From CAVSXS01 sp963767715 (GTDB taxonomy: Bacteria > Chloroflexota > Ktedonobacteria > Ktedonobacterales > Ktedonobacteraceae): a stretch of 64,000 nucleotides of DNA. Where the stretch lies: positions 124,001-188,000 of the forward strand of contig CAVYFA010000015.1 of NCBI GenBank assembly GCA_963767715.1, in the 5' to 3' direction. The position numbers and the translations under genes were made by a program. A model generated the notes under the pieces. The model searched no databases and was not told the DNA's origin. It worked only from the letters and a program-made list of their open reading frames with translations. This document shows, one piece after another, positions 37,027 through 46,799 of this stretch (the first letter of the stretch is position 1; each line of letters opens with the position of its first letter).

Positions 37027-39965
37027 CCGCAGTTGCTCTGTTGATATTTAGCTTGTGCCGACGAGGTATTTGCCTGTACATCACGCAACCAGTCGGGTTG
37101 AGCCTCGCTGATGACCTGTTGCCATAGGGCGTCAAACTGCGCAGGACCGAGGACCTGGCCCTTTATCGAGATAATATTCTGCTGCATAGTCTGAGCGTCA
37201 CGGGAGAAGCCGCTCTGGTGCAGGTCAGTATAGGCCTCCCAGGCCATCACTAGAGCGCGACGATGTTCACCCTGTTGAAGTAAGAGCTGGCTGAGGTTTG
37301 CTTGTGTCACTGCAATTCCTTGAACATCTTCCAGCTCTTGATTGGTGCGTAATACCTGCTCATAGAGGGCTATGGCCTCCTGTAACTTGCCCAGTTGTCT
37401 GAGCACTTTGGCCATGGCACTTTGCGTGATTGCCACTTCGTGTACCCCACCTAACTCCTGTTTGGTGTGCAGGGACTGCTCATAGAGCGCGAGCGCCTCT
37501 TGGGGCCTACCTAGCTGACTGAGCACATCGGCCATGGCACTTTGGGTAACCGCTACGCCGCGTTCATCGCCTAACTCCTGATCTAATTCAAGAGCTTGCT
37601 CATAGAGCGTCAGCGCACGTTGATTCTGCCCTAATCGCTCATACAGTTTAGCAAGACGATACGCTAAACTACTTCGTCCTGTAGGTGGCAGATATTGCAA
37701 CGCCGCCTCAAAATCCGGCAAGCTCTGGCGCACCAGGTAGCGCATCAGCGAGCTTTGGTCGTATCCTCCTTGAGTCTCGTATGATTGTTGTGCCAGTTGC
37801 CCATACACCTCCCCATAGCGTTCTTGCAGTGTTGCATCAGGTGCCGGTAGATGATGCTGGATATACCAGCGCAGCATCGGATGCAGTTCCAGGAGGAGCA
37901 GTTCGCCTTCCTGGAAGGTTCTGACGGTGGCGGTGAGCAGGCCCAGGCGCACCAGGCTTTGCAGGAGGATGGGCGTTTGTTCCTTGTCGTCCAGGATATA
38001 GGTAACGGACTGCGGAAGGAAGGGGGCAAGGAAGAGGCTGATGGCGTCGAGCACCTTGCGCTGTTCGGGGGAGAGGCGCCTGACGCTGTAGTCCATGCAG
38101 GCGTAGAGCGTGCGATGGCGGTCGGGGTCTTCCAGGCTGGAGGGGGTCTGCTGTTCGGCGGACTCCAGCTCAGCTTCGATCTGCTCTAGGAAGGTGGCCA
38201 GGTCGGTCGTGGATTCGTCGGCGAAGCGGCCGGCCAGCAGGCGGATGCTCAGGGGATGGCCCTGCACGCGCTGGCTGAGGGCCATGCGAGCATCGGGTGG
38301 GGCCAGGTGCTCGCGTTCGCTTGGGAGCAGCGCCAGGAAGAGATCGGCGCCGGCTTCGTCCGAGAGGCCGGAAACATAGATTACTTTGCAGTCGCCCCAA
38401 TCGGCAGGCGGAACGATGCGCGAGGTGAGCAGGATGGCGCCGTCGCCTTCCTTGAGGCGCGCGATGAAGGAGGCCAGCGCTCTGGCGGCGGGATGGTCGC
38501 GCCTTTGCGCATCGATCAGGGTTTCGATGTTGTCCAGGACGAGCAGGGAGCGCTGGTGCGCGCGGCGCTGTAGAATGGCCGATTGCAGGTCGATGGCAGC
38601 GGGGTACTGCGCGGGATCGAGGCCGTAGTAACGGGCCAGGCGGTTGTAGAAGCGGTCGGCGAACTGCTCGTTGACCGTCAGCTCACTCGTGCCGTCCATA
38701 CTGGCGAAGGTTTCGAAGGAGATGGCCAGCACGCGATCCTGGTAGGACCAGCCGACGCGCTCGGCGATGACGCGCGCGGTGGCAGTCTTGCCGATGCCGC
38801 CCAGCCCGTGCAGCAGGACGAAGCCGCGCGCGTGTGGGGCAAGCAGGGCATCCAGCACCTGGCGAATCTCCTGGCTGCGGCCGACGAAGTGCTCCGCCTT
38901 TGGCAGAGCGGTGAGGTCGGTGGTTTGCTCAAGCTGGCCGGGGTCTGGCTGGACGATGGGCTTGCCCGCCGGGAGTTCAAGCGCAGGAGCGGGCGCGCGC
39001 AGGCCAGAGTAAAAGACAGGGATGCCGGCCAGCCAGGCGGGATTGGGCAACTTTCCTGGCTCTTCCAGCGCGCGACGGACCTGCGTGACAGCCTCTTCGA
39101 CGCTGGCTCCTTGCAGGAGGGCGGTATAGAGGGCCTTGCTCAGCACCAGCGCGGCATCGTCGGGCAGGAAGAACTGCGTGCTAAGCGCGTAGGGGAAGCC
39201 GCGGCGCACGAGCGAGCGGGCGATGTTGCCGAACTCCGTAGTGGCGACGTAAGCGGAAAGACAACTGTTGAGCACGACCAGCAAGACGCGCTGCGGGTTC
39301 AGCGCATCGCCGAAGTCGGCCGCATCCACCCAGTTCGAACTGGCGCGCGCGTCTTCGAAGACGAGCCAGGCTTTCCCATCGCGGCTGGCGCTGTGCCCCA
39401 TGAAGTGGACGATGGAGGTCGCGCGGCGGTTGAGCGCGCCCGCCATATCGCTTTTTGTGGGCGGGCGCACACGCTTCACGGTGAGCGCCTCGGCAGGCGC
39501 GCCGGTGCTGACTGCCTCCACCAGGTCTTTCCACTCGCGTTCGACGTTCAGCACGCGCTTTTCGTCGATGGGCGAGACGGGAATGGCCACGATTTCCAGC
39601 GGGGCAGCGAAGGTGAAGCTGTCGCGCCGCTCAGCTTCGGGGATGCCACGCACGAAGTTGAGGCGCGAGGCGAGCAGCTTGCCGTCCTGGTCGCGCAGGT
39701 ATTCCCAGGGGATGGCGGCAACAACCGGGTCATCAGCCACCAGCAACAGGCGTTCGTTGGCAGGCAGGCCGGAGAGCCGTACGCGCAACTGCTCATCGCG
39801 GAAGGCGTTGTCGAAGAGCGCACGACCGTAGGCTACAGCGTCCTTGTAGATGCGCTCCCATGTGTTTATTTGCAACGCAACATCGGCGAAGGGGATGGTG
39901 ACGCTGTGTTCGCCGAGCGTGATGGCTAGCGTATCGCCGGTGCGGGTGAGGTGTAGTTCGGGCAT
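37023..39965 (-). CDS. CHAT protease - NB-ARC ATPase - TPR (STAND) protein
   Basis: 980 residues, intact. The CHAT caspase-like domain (about 60-320) has catalytic His191 in IVHFMGHSA and Cys235 in LVVLNSCLSAY. The NB-ARC/STAND module (about 355-640) has the P-loop LLHGLGGIGKTATARV (387-394), Walker B SLLVLDNIETLID, the sensor ILLTSRIV, a GLPL-like GHPLSIRLLAG and an LHPMLRW MHD-like site. TPR repeats of the ALALYEQSLHTKQELG type fill about 780-900. STAND proteins of this kind oligomerise after sensing a trigger and activate the effector, here a protease. The first of two cluster paralogues. It is followed with 4-bp overlap by the domain X gene and preceded by a palindromic repeat-A element that separates it from the membrane-protein gene. 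Confidence 0.9.
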   Translation of the reverse strand: MPELHLTRTGDTLAITLGEHSVTIPFADVALQINTWERIYKDAVAYGRALFDNAFRDEQLRVRLSGLPANERLLLVADDPVVAAIPWEYLRDQDGKLLASRLNFVRGIPEAERRDSFTFAAPLEIVAIPVSPIDEKRVLNVEREWKDLVEAVSTGAPAEALTVKRVRPPTKSDMAGALNRRATSIVHFMGHSASRDGKAWLVFEDARASSNWVDAADFGDALNPQRVLLVVLNSCLSAYVATTEFGNIARSLVRRGFPYALSTQFFLPDDAALVLSKALYTALLQGASVEEAVTQVRRALEEPGKLPNPAWLAGIPVFYSGLRAPAPALELPAGKPIVQPDPGQLEQTTDLTALPKAEHFVGRSQEIRQVLDALLAPHARGFVLLHGLGGIGKTATARVIAERVGWSYQDRVLAISFETFASMDGTSELTVNEQFADRFYNRLARYYGLDPAQYPAAIDLQSAILQRRAHQRSLLVLDNIETLIDAQRRDHPAARALASFIARLKEGDGAILLTSRIVPPADWGDCKVIYVSGLSDEAGADLFLALLPSEREHLAPPDARMALSQRVQGHPLSIRLLAGRFADESTTDLATFLEQIEAELESAEQQTPSSLEDPDRHRTLYACMDYSVRRLSPEQRKVLDAISLFLAPFLPQSVTYILDDKEQTPILLQSLVRLGLLTATVRTFQEGELLLLELHPMLRWYIQHHLPAPDATLQERYGEVYGQLAQQSYETQGGYDQSSLMRYLVRQSLPDFEAALQYLPPTGRSSLAYRLAKLYERLGQNQRALTLYEQALELDQELGDERGVAVTQSAMADVLSQLGRPQEALALYEQSLHTKQELGGVHEVAITQSAMAKVLRQLGKLQEAIALYEQVLRTNQELEDVQGIAVTQANLSQLLLQQGEHRRALVMAWEAYTDLHQSGFSRDAQTMQQNIISIKGQVLGPAQFDALWQQVISEAQPDWLRDVQANTSSAQAKYQQSNCG

Positions 39966-39995
39966 GGCTTGTTCCTATCTATCGCATTGCTATGC

Positions 39996-40090
39996 GAAAT
40001 GTAGTGGCATCCCTCGCGGGTGCCAGGCTGCCCCGCTCGGGAGTAGGCGTTCCGGCAGGATGGCATCCGCGAGGGATGCCACTACATTTC
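39996..40090. repeat. Repeat-A inverted pair, 24-bp perfect arms
   Basis: The left arm 39996-40019 starts GAAATGTAGTGGCATCCCTC, the right arm 40067-40090 is its exact complement, and the interior is 47 bases. It is inserted between two co-directional genes of the CHAT/TIR cluster. Confidence 0.85.
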
Positions 40091-40091
40091 T

Positions 40092-40562
40092 TTACAAATT
40101 CCAGATGATGACGATCAATAGGCCTGCCAGGCCTATTGTGCCAAGGGCGAAAAGCAGATTGGCGATCCTGAGCCAGGTCACTTTATGCCGGATGATGCCC
40201 TGCAGTTGCTGGGCCGACCTGGTGACGTTGTGGGTGTAGCGCGAGTAGTAGCGCACCTGCGTGGCCCAGATGCCCGCGCCGATGGCCAGCAGGAAGCAGA
40301 TCAGCGTGATGAAGATCATGGTTTTGGCGGCAAAGTTCCCTTTCAGGTACGGCGGCGGGAAGTTGTTACTCAGGATCGAGATGCCGAACAGCACGCCGAG
40401 AAAGGTCGCGATGCGTTCGATGATACTTTTCCCCGACTCGTCGAGGGTTTCGAGCTGCTTCGTCTCAAGCTCATCGAAGGCGGCATTGACGCGCATACCC
40501 TCTTCTGACGGCTCCTGCGCGTCGATAATAGGGGGGATAATTTGTTGTTGTTGATCGCTCAT
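40092..40562 (-). CDS. Small multi-pass membrane protein of the CHAT/TIR cluster
   Basis: 156 residues. The cytoplasmic N-terminus (about 1-45) is followed by a probable membrane segment IATFLGVLFGISILS, then MIFITLICFLLAIGAGIWAT and LRIANLLFALGTIGLAGLLIVI at the C-terminus. Between helices two and three lies a basic cytoplasmic-type helix (RYYSRYTHNVTRSAQQLQGI). This layout (short, two to three helices, helical cytoplasmic segment) is reminiscent of SLATT-type pore-forming effectors in bacterial immunity systems, but no family is identified. Its start overlaps the stop of the TIR gene by one base (40562), so the two are cotranslated. Confidence 0.8.
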   Translation of the reverse strand: MSDQQQQIIPPIIDAQEPSEEGMRVNAAFDELETKQLETLDESGKSIIERIATFLGVLFGISILSNNFPPPYLKGNFAAKTMIFITLICFLLAIGAGIWATQVRYYSRYTHNVTRSAQQLQGIIRHKVTWLRIANLLFALGTIGLAGLLIVIIWNL

Positions 40563-41380
40563 CAGTAACCCTCACAATCGATGAGAACGGCCATTACGTC
40601 GCCGCATGTTCCACATTTGAGATGAAGTTCGTTCAGTTGTTTGCCGGCGCGATCGCGTACTACGCCCGACCTGTCGGAACAGGCTCGCCGCTTATTAAAG
40701 TAGGTGACATGGCCATTTTTACACCTCGCGCCAAAAATGTCGTGGGGATCGCCAAGTTTCAAGTACGGCGGTTGCAGCACAGGCGCAGCCCTCTTCGAAT
40801 CAGCCTCCAGCGCTTCCTGTGCCTTATCACGCCCGCCCATCATCAGGTCGTTCTTCGCCAGGTATTCCAGGATGGCCAGCACCTCGTCACGATGCTCGCT
40901 CCGCTGGAGCATCCCATCCGCCTGCTCGATGGCTTCTTTGCGAGATAGAATGCGATCGTTGGCGGCCTCCTCGGAGAGCTTGATAAGCGGCGCGATGCTG
41001 TCTAGCTGCGTGAGATGAGGCAGCAGTTGCGCAGCCGCGTCGTCGCAGGGTGGCTGGCAAGGAATGACATGCTCTACAATCAGCGTGTTGGGGAGCGGCG
41101 TGCCGTCAAGCGCAACGGGGAGAATGAGCTTGTGCAGGCGCTGAGCGAAATGGATGTGCCGCTCTACCCATGCTTCCCGCGAGGCCGCGCTGCTCCACAC
41201 CAGGACGAGGGCGGCGCTGCCCAGGATGGCATTCTCGATCATGTGAGGATAGGAAGCCTCGCCTGGGCCCGGATAGCCCGGCTCGCGAAAGACGGCATAG
41301 CCTCCGGCCTCAAGGCCCCGGCAAATGGTTTCAGCGCAACTGGCATCCGCCTGCGCATGCGAAACGAAGATGGTAGTCAT
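40562..41380 (-). CDS. TIR-domain protein with C-terminal zinc-binding tail
   Basis: 272 residues. The TIR domain (about 1-135) has box 1 TIFVSHAQADASCAETIC, YPHMIENAILGSAALVLVWS and the alpha-C region SSAASREAWVERHIHFAQRL. In NADase TIRs a catalytic Glu usually follows the conserved Trp by four residues. Here that position is His (W-V-E-R-H), with Glu two after the Trp, so activity is uncertain. A helical middle (about 140-215) leads to a zinc-ribbon-like tail (CKNGHVTYFNKRRACSD ... LKCGTCGDVMAVLIDC). The stop overlaps the membrane-protein gene, and the ATG overlaps the upstream CHAT gene's TGA by 4 bases. This is the central effector or signalling gene of the cluster. Confidence 0.85.
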   Translation of the reverse strand: MTTIFVSHAQADASCAETICRGLEAGGYAVFREPGYPGPGEASYPHMIENAILGSAALVLVWSSAASREAWVERHIHFAQRLHKLILPVALDGTPLPNTLIVEHVIPCQPPCDDAAAQLLPHLTQLDSIAPLIKLSEEAANDRILSRKEAIEQADGMLQRSEHRDEVLAILEYLAKNDLMMGGRDKAQEALEADSKRAAPVLQPPYLKLGDPHDIFGARCKNGHVTYFNKRRACSDRSGVVRDRAGKQLNELHLKCGTCGDVMAVLIDCEGY

Positions 41381-44300
41381 GATACTGTGCCTCCTGCTTG
41401 TTCAACTCCTGCAACGATGGTGTCCCATGCCTGGCGATACATACCCTCCAGATTTTGGCCAAGCCCGGCAAGCGAGCTACTGAACAGGGCAAGCTGGATA
41501 GTGTTGATAAGGGCTTTTGTTCCCTCGTCGCTTGCCTTTGCGGCCTGTGCTGACAGATACTGCATATGCTGCATTTTCTCCTGCGGGCCACCTGTCAGTG
41601 CCTCGATGCTACGAGGGATCAGTTCAACATCAAATGGCAGATCGGTGAGTTGTTCTGCCGCCTGTCGTGCTGCCTCGATTTGCTCAAATGCGGCTTCAAT
41701 GCCATTAGCCTTACAGTCATTTAAAATGGAGAGGTGGAGTTCTAGCAGGTTCACAGCACGCTGATCTCCGCTAGCCTGAGCATGTGCGATGTTCTGCTCG
41801 AAGAGAGTTTCCACTTCTGGCTGGAAGAGGAGCGCCTGTTGCGTTTCTACGAAATGACGTTTGGCTTCCCAGTTTTCAGCGTTGACGAACTCGCTCACGG
41901 ACTCGATGGTTTCATCAGGAATACTGGCTATCTTGGGGCCGCCTGCGTCAATGCCCTCTTGAATAGAGGCGATGGCTTGAGCATATGGATGATCGTCAGG
42001 AAGGGTAGGTGATTTTCCATCAAGGATGTCGAGAAGGGTAGAGAAAAAGTCTATATCTCGTTTGATTCCTCGTTGTTGCGCTTGCTGCAGCACTTCCTGT
42101 ATATTCTCGCGCCACTCAGCACGGTGATCCTGCGCTACTGTCATGACAGCGATAGTATTAGTGATAACCTGCTGTACCTGCGCGTCGGGCATGGTTGCTG
42201 GCGCATTCGTGGCTTGACCAAACTTGACTCCCTGGCGCATAGCATTGAGATATTGCTGCAATTGTTCCTTCGTATGCCCGGCGGCATCTTGAGGTAAGCC
42301 AGTCTCAACCAGCACAGCCAGGGCCTGTTCCATGCGGGTGATCGCTTCCTGGGGGCGATCCAGATGTTGATAGAGCAACAGTGACAGACCAAATAAGCCC
42401 GCAATTTCACCGTCACGATGAGAGGTCTGCTGCTCAAGGACAATAGATTGCTCGAAAGCCTTTTCAGCCTCCGTATAGCGGTTCAAATCCTGATAGAGAT
42501 AGGCCAGACCATTGAGGGTGGTGGCTTCCCCGGCGCGGTTGCCCATCTCTCTCCTGAGCGGTAAGGCTTGCTCGTAGAGCTTGAGCGCCTGCTGCGGCTG
42601 ACCGGTTTGCTGATACACCAAGGCCATGTTGTTGAGGGTGGTGGCTTCCCCGGCGCGATCGCCTACCTCGCGCATGAGCGGCAAGGCTTGTTCGTAGAGC
42701 CTAAGGGACTGCTGCGGCTGACCGGTTTGCCGATATACCTCTGCCATGTTGTTGAGCGCTTCTAGCTTCAGTCTCTGGTCTTGTTCCTGTCCAACCTGCA
42801 GGGCCTGTTCTGTCAGCTCCAATCCACTTGTTCTAAAACCCAGGCGTTGCAGTATCCAGCCCCAGCGCAGCCAGTAGTAGCCTTGCTCCACACCTGTCAC
42901 GTAGGAAGCTCCCTGCTCGATATCCTCACGAAGCAGGAGCGCCAGAGCGGCTGCAATGCCGCCCCGATCAAGTTCTCGATAGAGAAAGCGAACAAGCTGG
43001 TCGTATGCTGCTCCAAAACGTGCCAGCAGACTTGCACGTTCGGCAGAAGGGGCAAGGTATTGTTCAATGTATGGGCGCATAGTTGGAGGGAGGCGATAGA
43101 ACAGCCATGTTCCCTCACGCACTGTGATGGTTTCACGATTCAACAGGCTGCGCCGCCAGAGAGTATGTAGGCGGTCATAGATTGGGGAGCGTTGGCCTTC
43201 ATTCTCCATTCCTTCGTCAGCGTTTTCTGCCTGCGGATCGAAGATTTCTACGGCTGTCTCGGGCAAAAATGGGGCGTGGAAGAGCCAGAGGCCGCTCAGG
43301 AGATGGCGATGGTCTTCGTCGAGGTAGCGCACGCTGGTTTCGATGCTGGCGTAGAGGGTGCGCTGGCGGTGCTGCTCGCCGACGTATTTGTTTTCGGCTT
43401 TGACCAGTTGCACTTCGTATTCCTCGAGAAAGGCTGGCAGGGGAGTAGCGCTGGCGTTGAAGGCTCCACCTAAGAGGCGCAGGCTCAGGGGGTGGCCATC
43501 GATACGCTGGCTGAGCTGCTGGGCCAGGGCGAGATCGATGGCTTCGCTGACGCTGCGGAGCGCTCTGGCGGAAGAGGGCCGCGCCTTCTTCCGGGGAGAG
43601 GCCGCCCAGTTCGAGGGAGGCTTCTTCGGGCCAGCCGAGCTGGACGCGCGAGGTGACGAGCAGGCTCACGGTTGGGCCGGGCAATTGCTTGAGGAATTCG
43701 GCGAGGTGGATGGCTGAAGCATTGCGCTGCTTCTCCACCGCGTCGACCAGGGTTTCTGCGTTGTCAAGGACGATGCAGGGTGCGGCGCTGGCCGAGGTGT
43801 GAGAGCACCTGCCGTTCGAGCTGGGAGGGATCGGCGGCAGGATCGGGAGTGATGCCCAGGAAGCGGGCGAGGTCGTTCACGAAGACTTCGCGGCGTGGGC
43901 AGGTTCTCTAAGGTAGTGGCCCAGACACCTCCCGGCCAGGCGTAGGCGAAGCGCTCGACGGCTTCGCGGGCCAGCGCGGTCTTGCCCTGGCCACCGCCGC
44001 CGTGAATGGTGACGATGCGGCGGCGTGTATCGCCGGTGAGCGCGTCGCCGAGGGCTTTGAAGTCGTCGGCGCGGCCTTGAAAGATGCCTTCCGCGCGCGG
44101 CAGGGCGGTCACCTCGATACGCGGCTGGTGCTCTTCGATGCTAGGCGTGCCTTGGATGGAGGGGAAGCCGGCGGCGGGCGCGGAGAGCGCAGTATAGAGC
44201 ACGGGCATGCCGACCATCCAGGGGCGATGCTGATTGCGGGCGAGGGCGAGGCGTACGCGGTAGACGGCCTCTTCGACGGAGGAGCCGCGCACCAGGTAGC

Positions 44301-45196
44301 TGTAGAAGGTGCGCGAGAAGGTCAGGGCATCGTCGTCGGGGATGCTGAAGCGCATGCCGAGCGCGTAGGGCGTTTTCTGGCGTACCAGGGCGGCCGCGAG
44401 ATTGCTGAAGTGGGTTCTCGCCGGGGGTGGCGCTGGCACAGGCGTTGAGCGTGACCAGGAAGACGGCGCCGCGCACCTGGCGCGTGAAGTCTCTGGCCGT
44501 CACCACATCGAGGTCGCCGTTGTCCTTCTCGAAGCAGAGGATGGCGCCCTCTTTGTCGTCCTGGCCGCCGTGACCCATGAAATGCACGATGCGCTGCTGC
44601 TGGTTGGCGACCAGCAGGCCGAGGCGCTCTAAGCGTGGGTGGGCGCGTGCGTTCGAGGGTGATAGCGTAATCCTGGAGGGTTTTGTCCTGGAGAGCCTCG
44701 CGCAAGCGCAGCCATTCGCCATCGATGTTGAGCGGCTCTAAGGCCGGGCTGAGCGGATTGGAGGGAATGGCGATGATGTGCGGGCTGCTGCTCCAGCTGT
44801 GGAGGAGCGATGCGCTGTTCGGCGGGCAGGCCGCGCACGAAGTGGCATTCAAGGACGAGAAAGCCTCCTGAACCGGCAGCATTCTGATAGATCAGATGGG
44901 CCATAGGCGCCATAGGCATATTCCCAGGGGACGGCGTCGAGGTCGTTGTCGGAGGTGACGAGCAGGATGACGTTCGGGCGCGGATTCGAGCTTGTGGCGT
45001 GCCGGTGTTGCGGGCGGGAAGAGCGCGGCATAGACAGCTTTGCCGTAAGCCACGGGGTCTTCGAGCGGGTGAGGCGGCTCGTTGCTGGTCGTTGGGAAAG
45101 AGCGTGCCCACGTCGAATGTATGGGAGGGCTGGCCGTCGCAGGTGACGGCAACCTGGCTGGCGTCTGGCGGTCTGGCGGGTGAGGACTAGTTCCAT
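41377..45196 (-). pseudogene. Second CHAT - NB-ARC - TPR protein with C-terminal domain X; many frameshifts in the 5' half
   Basis: From an ATG at 45196 (MELVLTRQTA) the protein can be followed through about seven frame changes: PPHPLEDPVAYGKAVYAALF, VILLVTSDNDLDAVPWEYAY, LNIDGEWLRLREALQDKT, the CHAT His in QRIVHFMGHGGQDD, the Cys in LVTLNACASATPG, the P-loop IHGGGGQGKTALARE, Walker B CIVLDNAETLVDAVEKQ and GHPLSLRLLGG. From 43413 to 41377 the frame is clean (678 residues): TPR repeats (ALKLYEQALPLRREMGNRAG), a FVNAENWEAKRHFVETQQAL region known from CHAT-TPR proteins, and domain X at the end. The intact part has ordinary coding quality. The dense breaks are confined to 43.4-45.2 kb, so either decay or poor base quality is possible. 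It precedes the TIR gene with a 4-bp overlap. Confidence 0.78.
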
Positions 45197-45485
45197 GCAG
45201 GGTGTTTCCTTCCTCTTGCCACGAAATCAATTGAGCGACGTTTCAGAAAGGGAACGCGCGATGTTCCTTATACTGTAGGAAAACGTATTTCTGATAGTTT
45301 CTTCCAATAGAATTGCAGAGTGGATCAAATCCTTGCAGAGTATAACAAGTCGATGAGTATAGGTCAATATTTTTTTACATGTCCCTTCTTCAAGGGTCGC
45401 AACTGTTTCTTTCATTCGTTCATCTTCATGAATAGTGACGCTATGCCACTCTGAAGGAAGTGAAGGGTTTATAGCAAGCGGCGGT

Positions 45486-45514
45486 GAGATCCTTCGCTGC
45501 GCTCAGGATGACAT
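45486..45514 (+). repeat. Repeat-B copy
   Basis: GAGATCCTTCGCTGCGCTCA then GGATGACAT, identical over its length to the left arm at 14.25 kb. Confidence 0.8.
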
Positions 45515-45606
45515 GAGGAGAAGGATGCTCGCGATGATAGAGCCGACTATGATCGGTCACGTTCATCATTGGTTCCGGCCGCTCAGATCGATGATGAGGA
45601 TTCGCG

Positions 45607-45649
45607 CCGATCAATCGGCGGTGGGCACGATAAATCGGCCCCTACTTTC
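45607..45649 (+). repeat. Repeat-C copy
   Basis: GCCGATCAATCGGCGGTGGG then CACGATAAATCGGCCCCTAC. It differs from the 12694 copy at only a few positions. Confidence 0.75.
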
Positions 45650-45808
45650 ATCCGGGCTGGACCTTTCAGTTGAACTTTGCCTGAAGGTAGGGTCGTGGGC
45701 GCAATCAGCCGCTTAACAGGCGTGATATACTTGTCACGTGCTTGAACGTATCACTAATGAAGATACAATGAACGAAGGTGGTTGATATTGGATGAATATA
45801 GAGAAGTT

Positions 45809-46799
45809 ATGCCTGGAACTGATTGCGTGCTCAGCACCAGCAGGCTGACGAAAGCCTTTGGGAAGCTTGTCGCGGTCAATGACTTGCACCTGGAAGTGAT
45901 GCGCGGTGATGTCTTCGGGTTTCTTGGACCGAACGGCTCCGGGAAAACGACGACCATTCGCATGCTGCTGGGGTTGATCCGTCCAACAGCCGGGCGCGTG
46001 GTGGTGTTCGGCATGGATACGCGCATACCAGATGCCTGCTATTCTGGCGCGCGTGGGGGCTATCGTGGAAACGCCCGTCTTTTATCCGTATCTCTCGGGA
46101 AAAGATAATCTGCTGGTGGTCGCGGCCGCCTCCGGTATGGTTTCCGGCAAGGCCAATGCGCGCCGCATCGATGAACTGCTTGAACTGGTCGATCTGCGGG
46201 CGCACCCGAAGCTGCACTATCGCAAATATTCGCTCGGCATGAAGCAGCGCCTCGGCATCGCGGCCGCGCTGCTGACCGACCCGGAGCTTGTGCTGTTGGA
46301 TGAGCCAACGAACGGGCTGGACCCCGCCGGCATGGTGGATATCCGCCAGCTCATCACGCGCCTGGCAGCGCTTGGCAAAACCATCTTTCTCTCAAGCCAT
46401 TTGCTGAACGAGGTGCAGCAGGTCTGCAACCGCGTCGCTATTCTACAGCGCGGCAACCTTATCAAGCAGGGCAACGTGGATGAGCTGATGCGCGGCAAAG
46501 AGCAGGTGCTGGTGCGCCTGCAGAGCCTGGAAGAGACGCAGCAGGCCATGGACGCGCTGCAAGAGGCCAGGGAGCGAGGCGCGGGCTGGATAGGCGCCAT
46601 GCAAGTCGAGATGAATGGAAACGGACGACCCGCGTTGCGCATCGACGCGCCAAAAGCGCGATCGGCGGAGATCAACGCGCTGCTGGCGCGCCGGGATCTG
46701 TTCGCGGCCGAGCTGCACCCCTACGAGGGCAGCCTGGAAGAGGTGTTCCTGCAACTTACCGCGCCATCACCCGACTATGGAAAGGGCATGCGCGTATGA
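45809..46799 (+). CDS. ABC exporter ATP-binding protein, one frameshift
   Basis: An ATPase of the ABC-2/CcmA type, about 330 residues. The first frame has Walker A GFLGPNGSGKTTTIRMLLGL and ends artificially at 46108. One base shift at about 46030-46040 (after GMDTRIPDA) continues as ILARVGAIVETPVFYPYLSG with the signature YSLGMKQRLGIAAALL, Walker B PELVLLDEPTNGLDPAG and the H-loop IFLSSHLLNEVQQ, then a C-terminal extension of about 100 residues. It resembles bacitracin/lantibiotic-resistance or antibiotic exporters. Its stop overlaps (ATGA) the permease start. The start is ambiguous: ATG 45809 has a weak site, while TTG 45788 has AGGTGG upstream. Confidence 0.82.

Larger units (their letters stand above)
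45197..45808. other. Intergenic region between divergent units, with repeat copies
   Basis: About 600 bases. The left part should carry the promoter of the CHAT/TIR cluster, and the right part that of the ABC exporter. It includes a repeat-B copy (45486-45514) and a repeat-C copy (45607-45649). A 62-codon frame at 45227-45415 has no support. Confidence 0.55.

Noticed and set aside
38583..39929. 448-codon open frame on the plus strand
   Set aside because: Antisense of the CHAT/NB-ARC gene. GC-rich third positions open this frame by chance.
45227..45415. 62-codon frame on the minus strand
   Set aside because: No ribosome site, and it lies in the presumed promoter region of the CHAT cluster.
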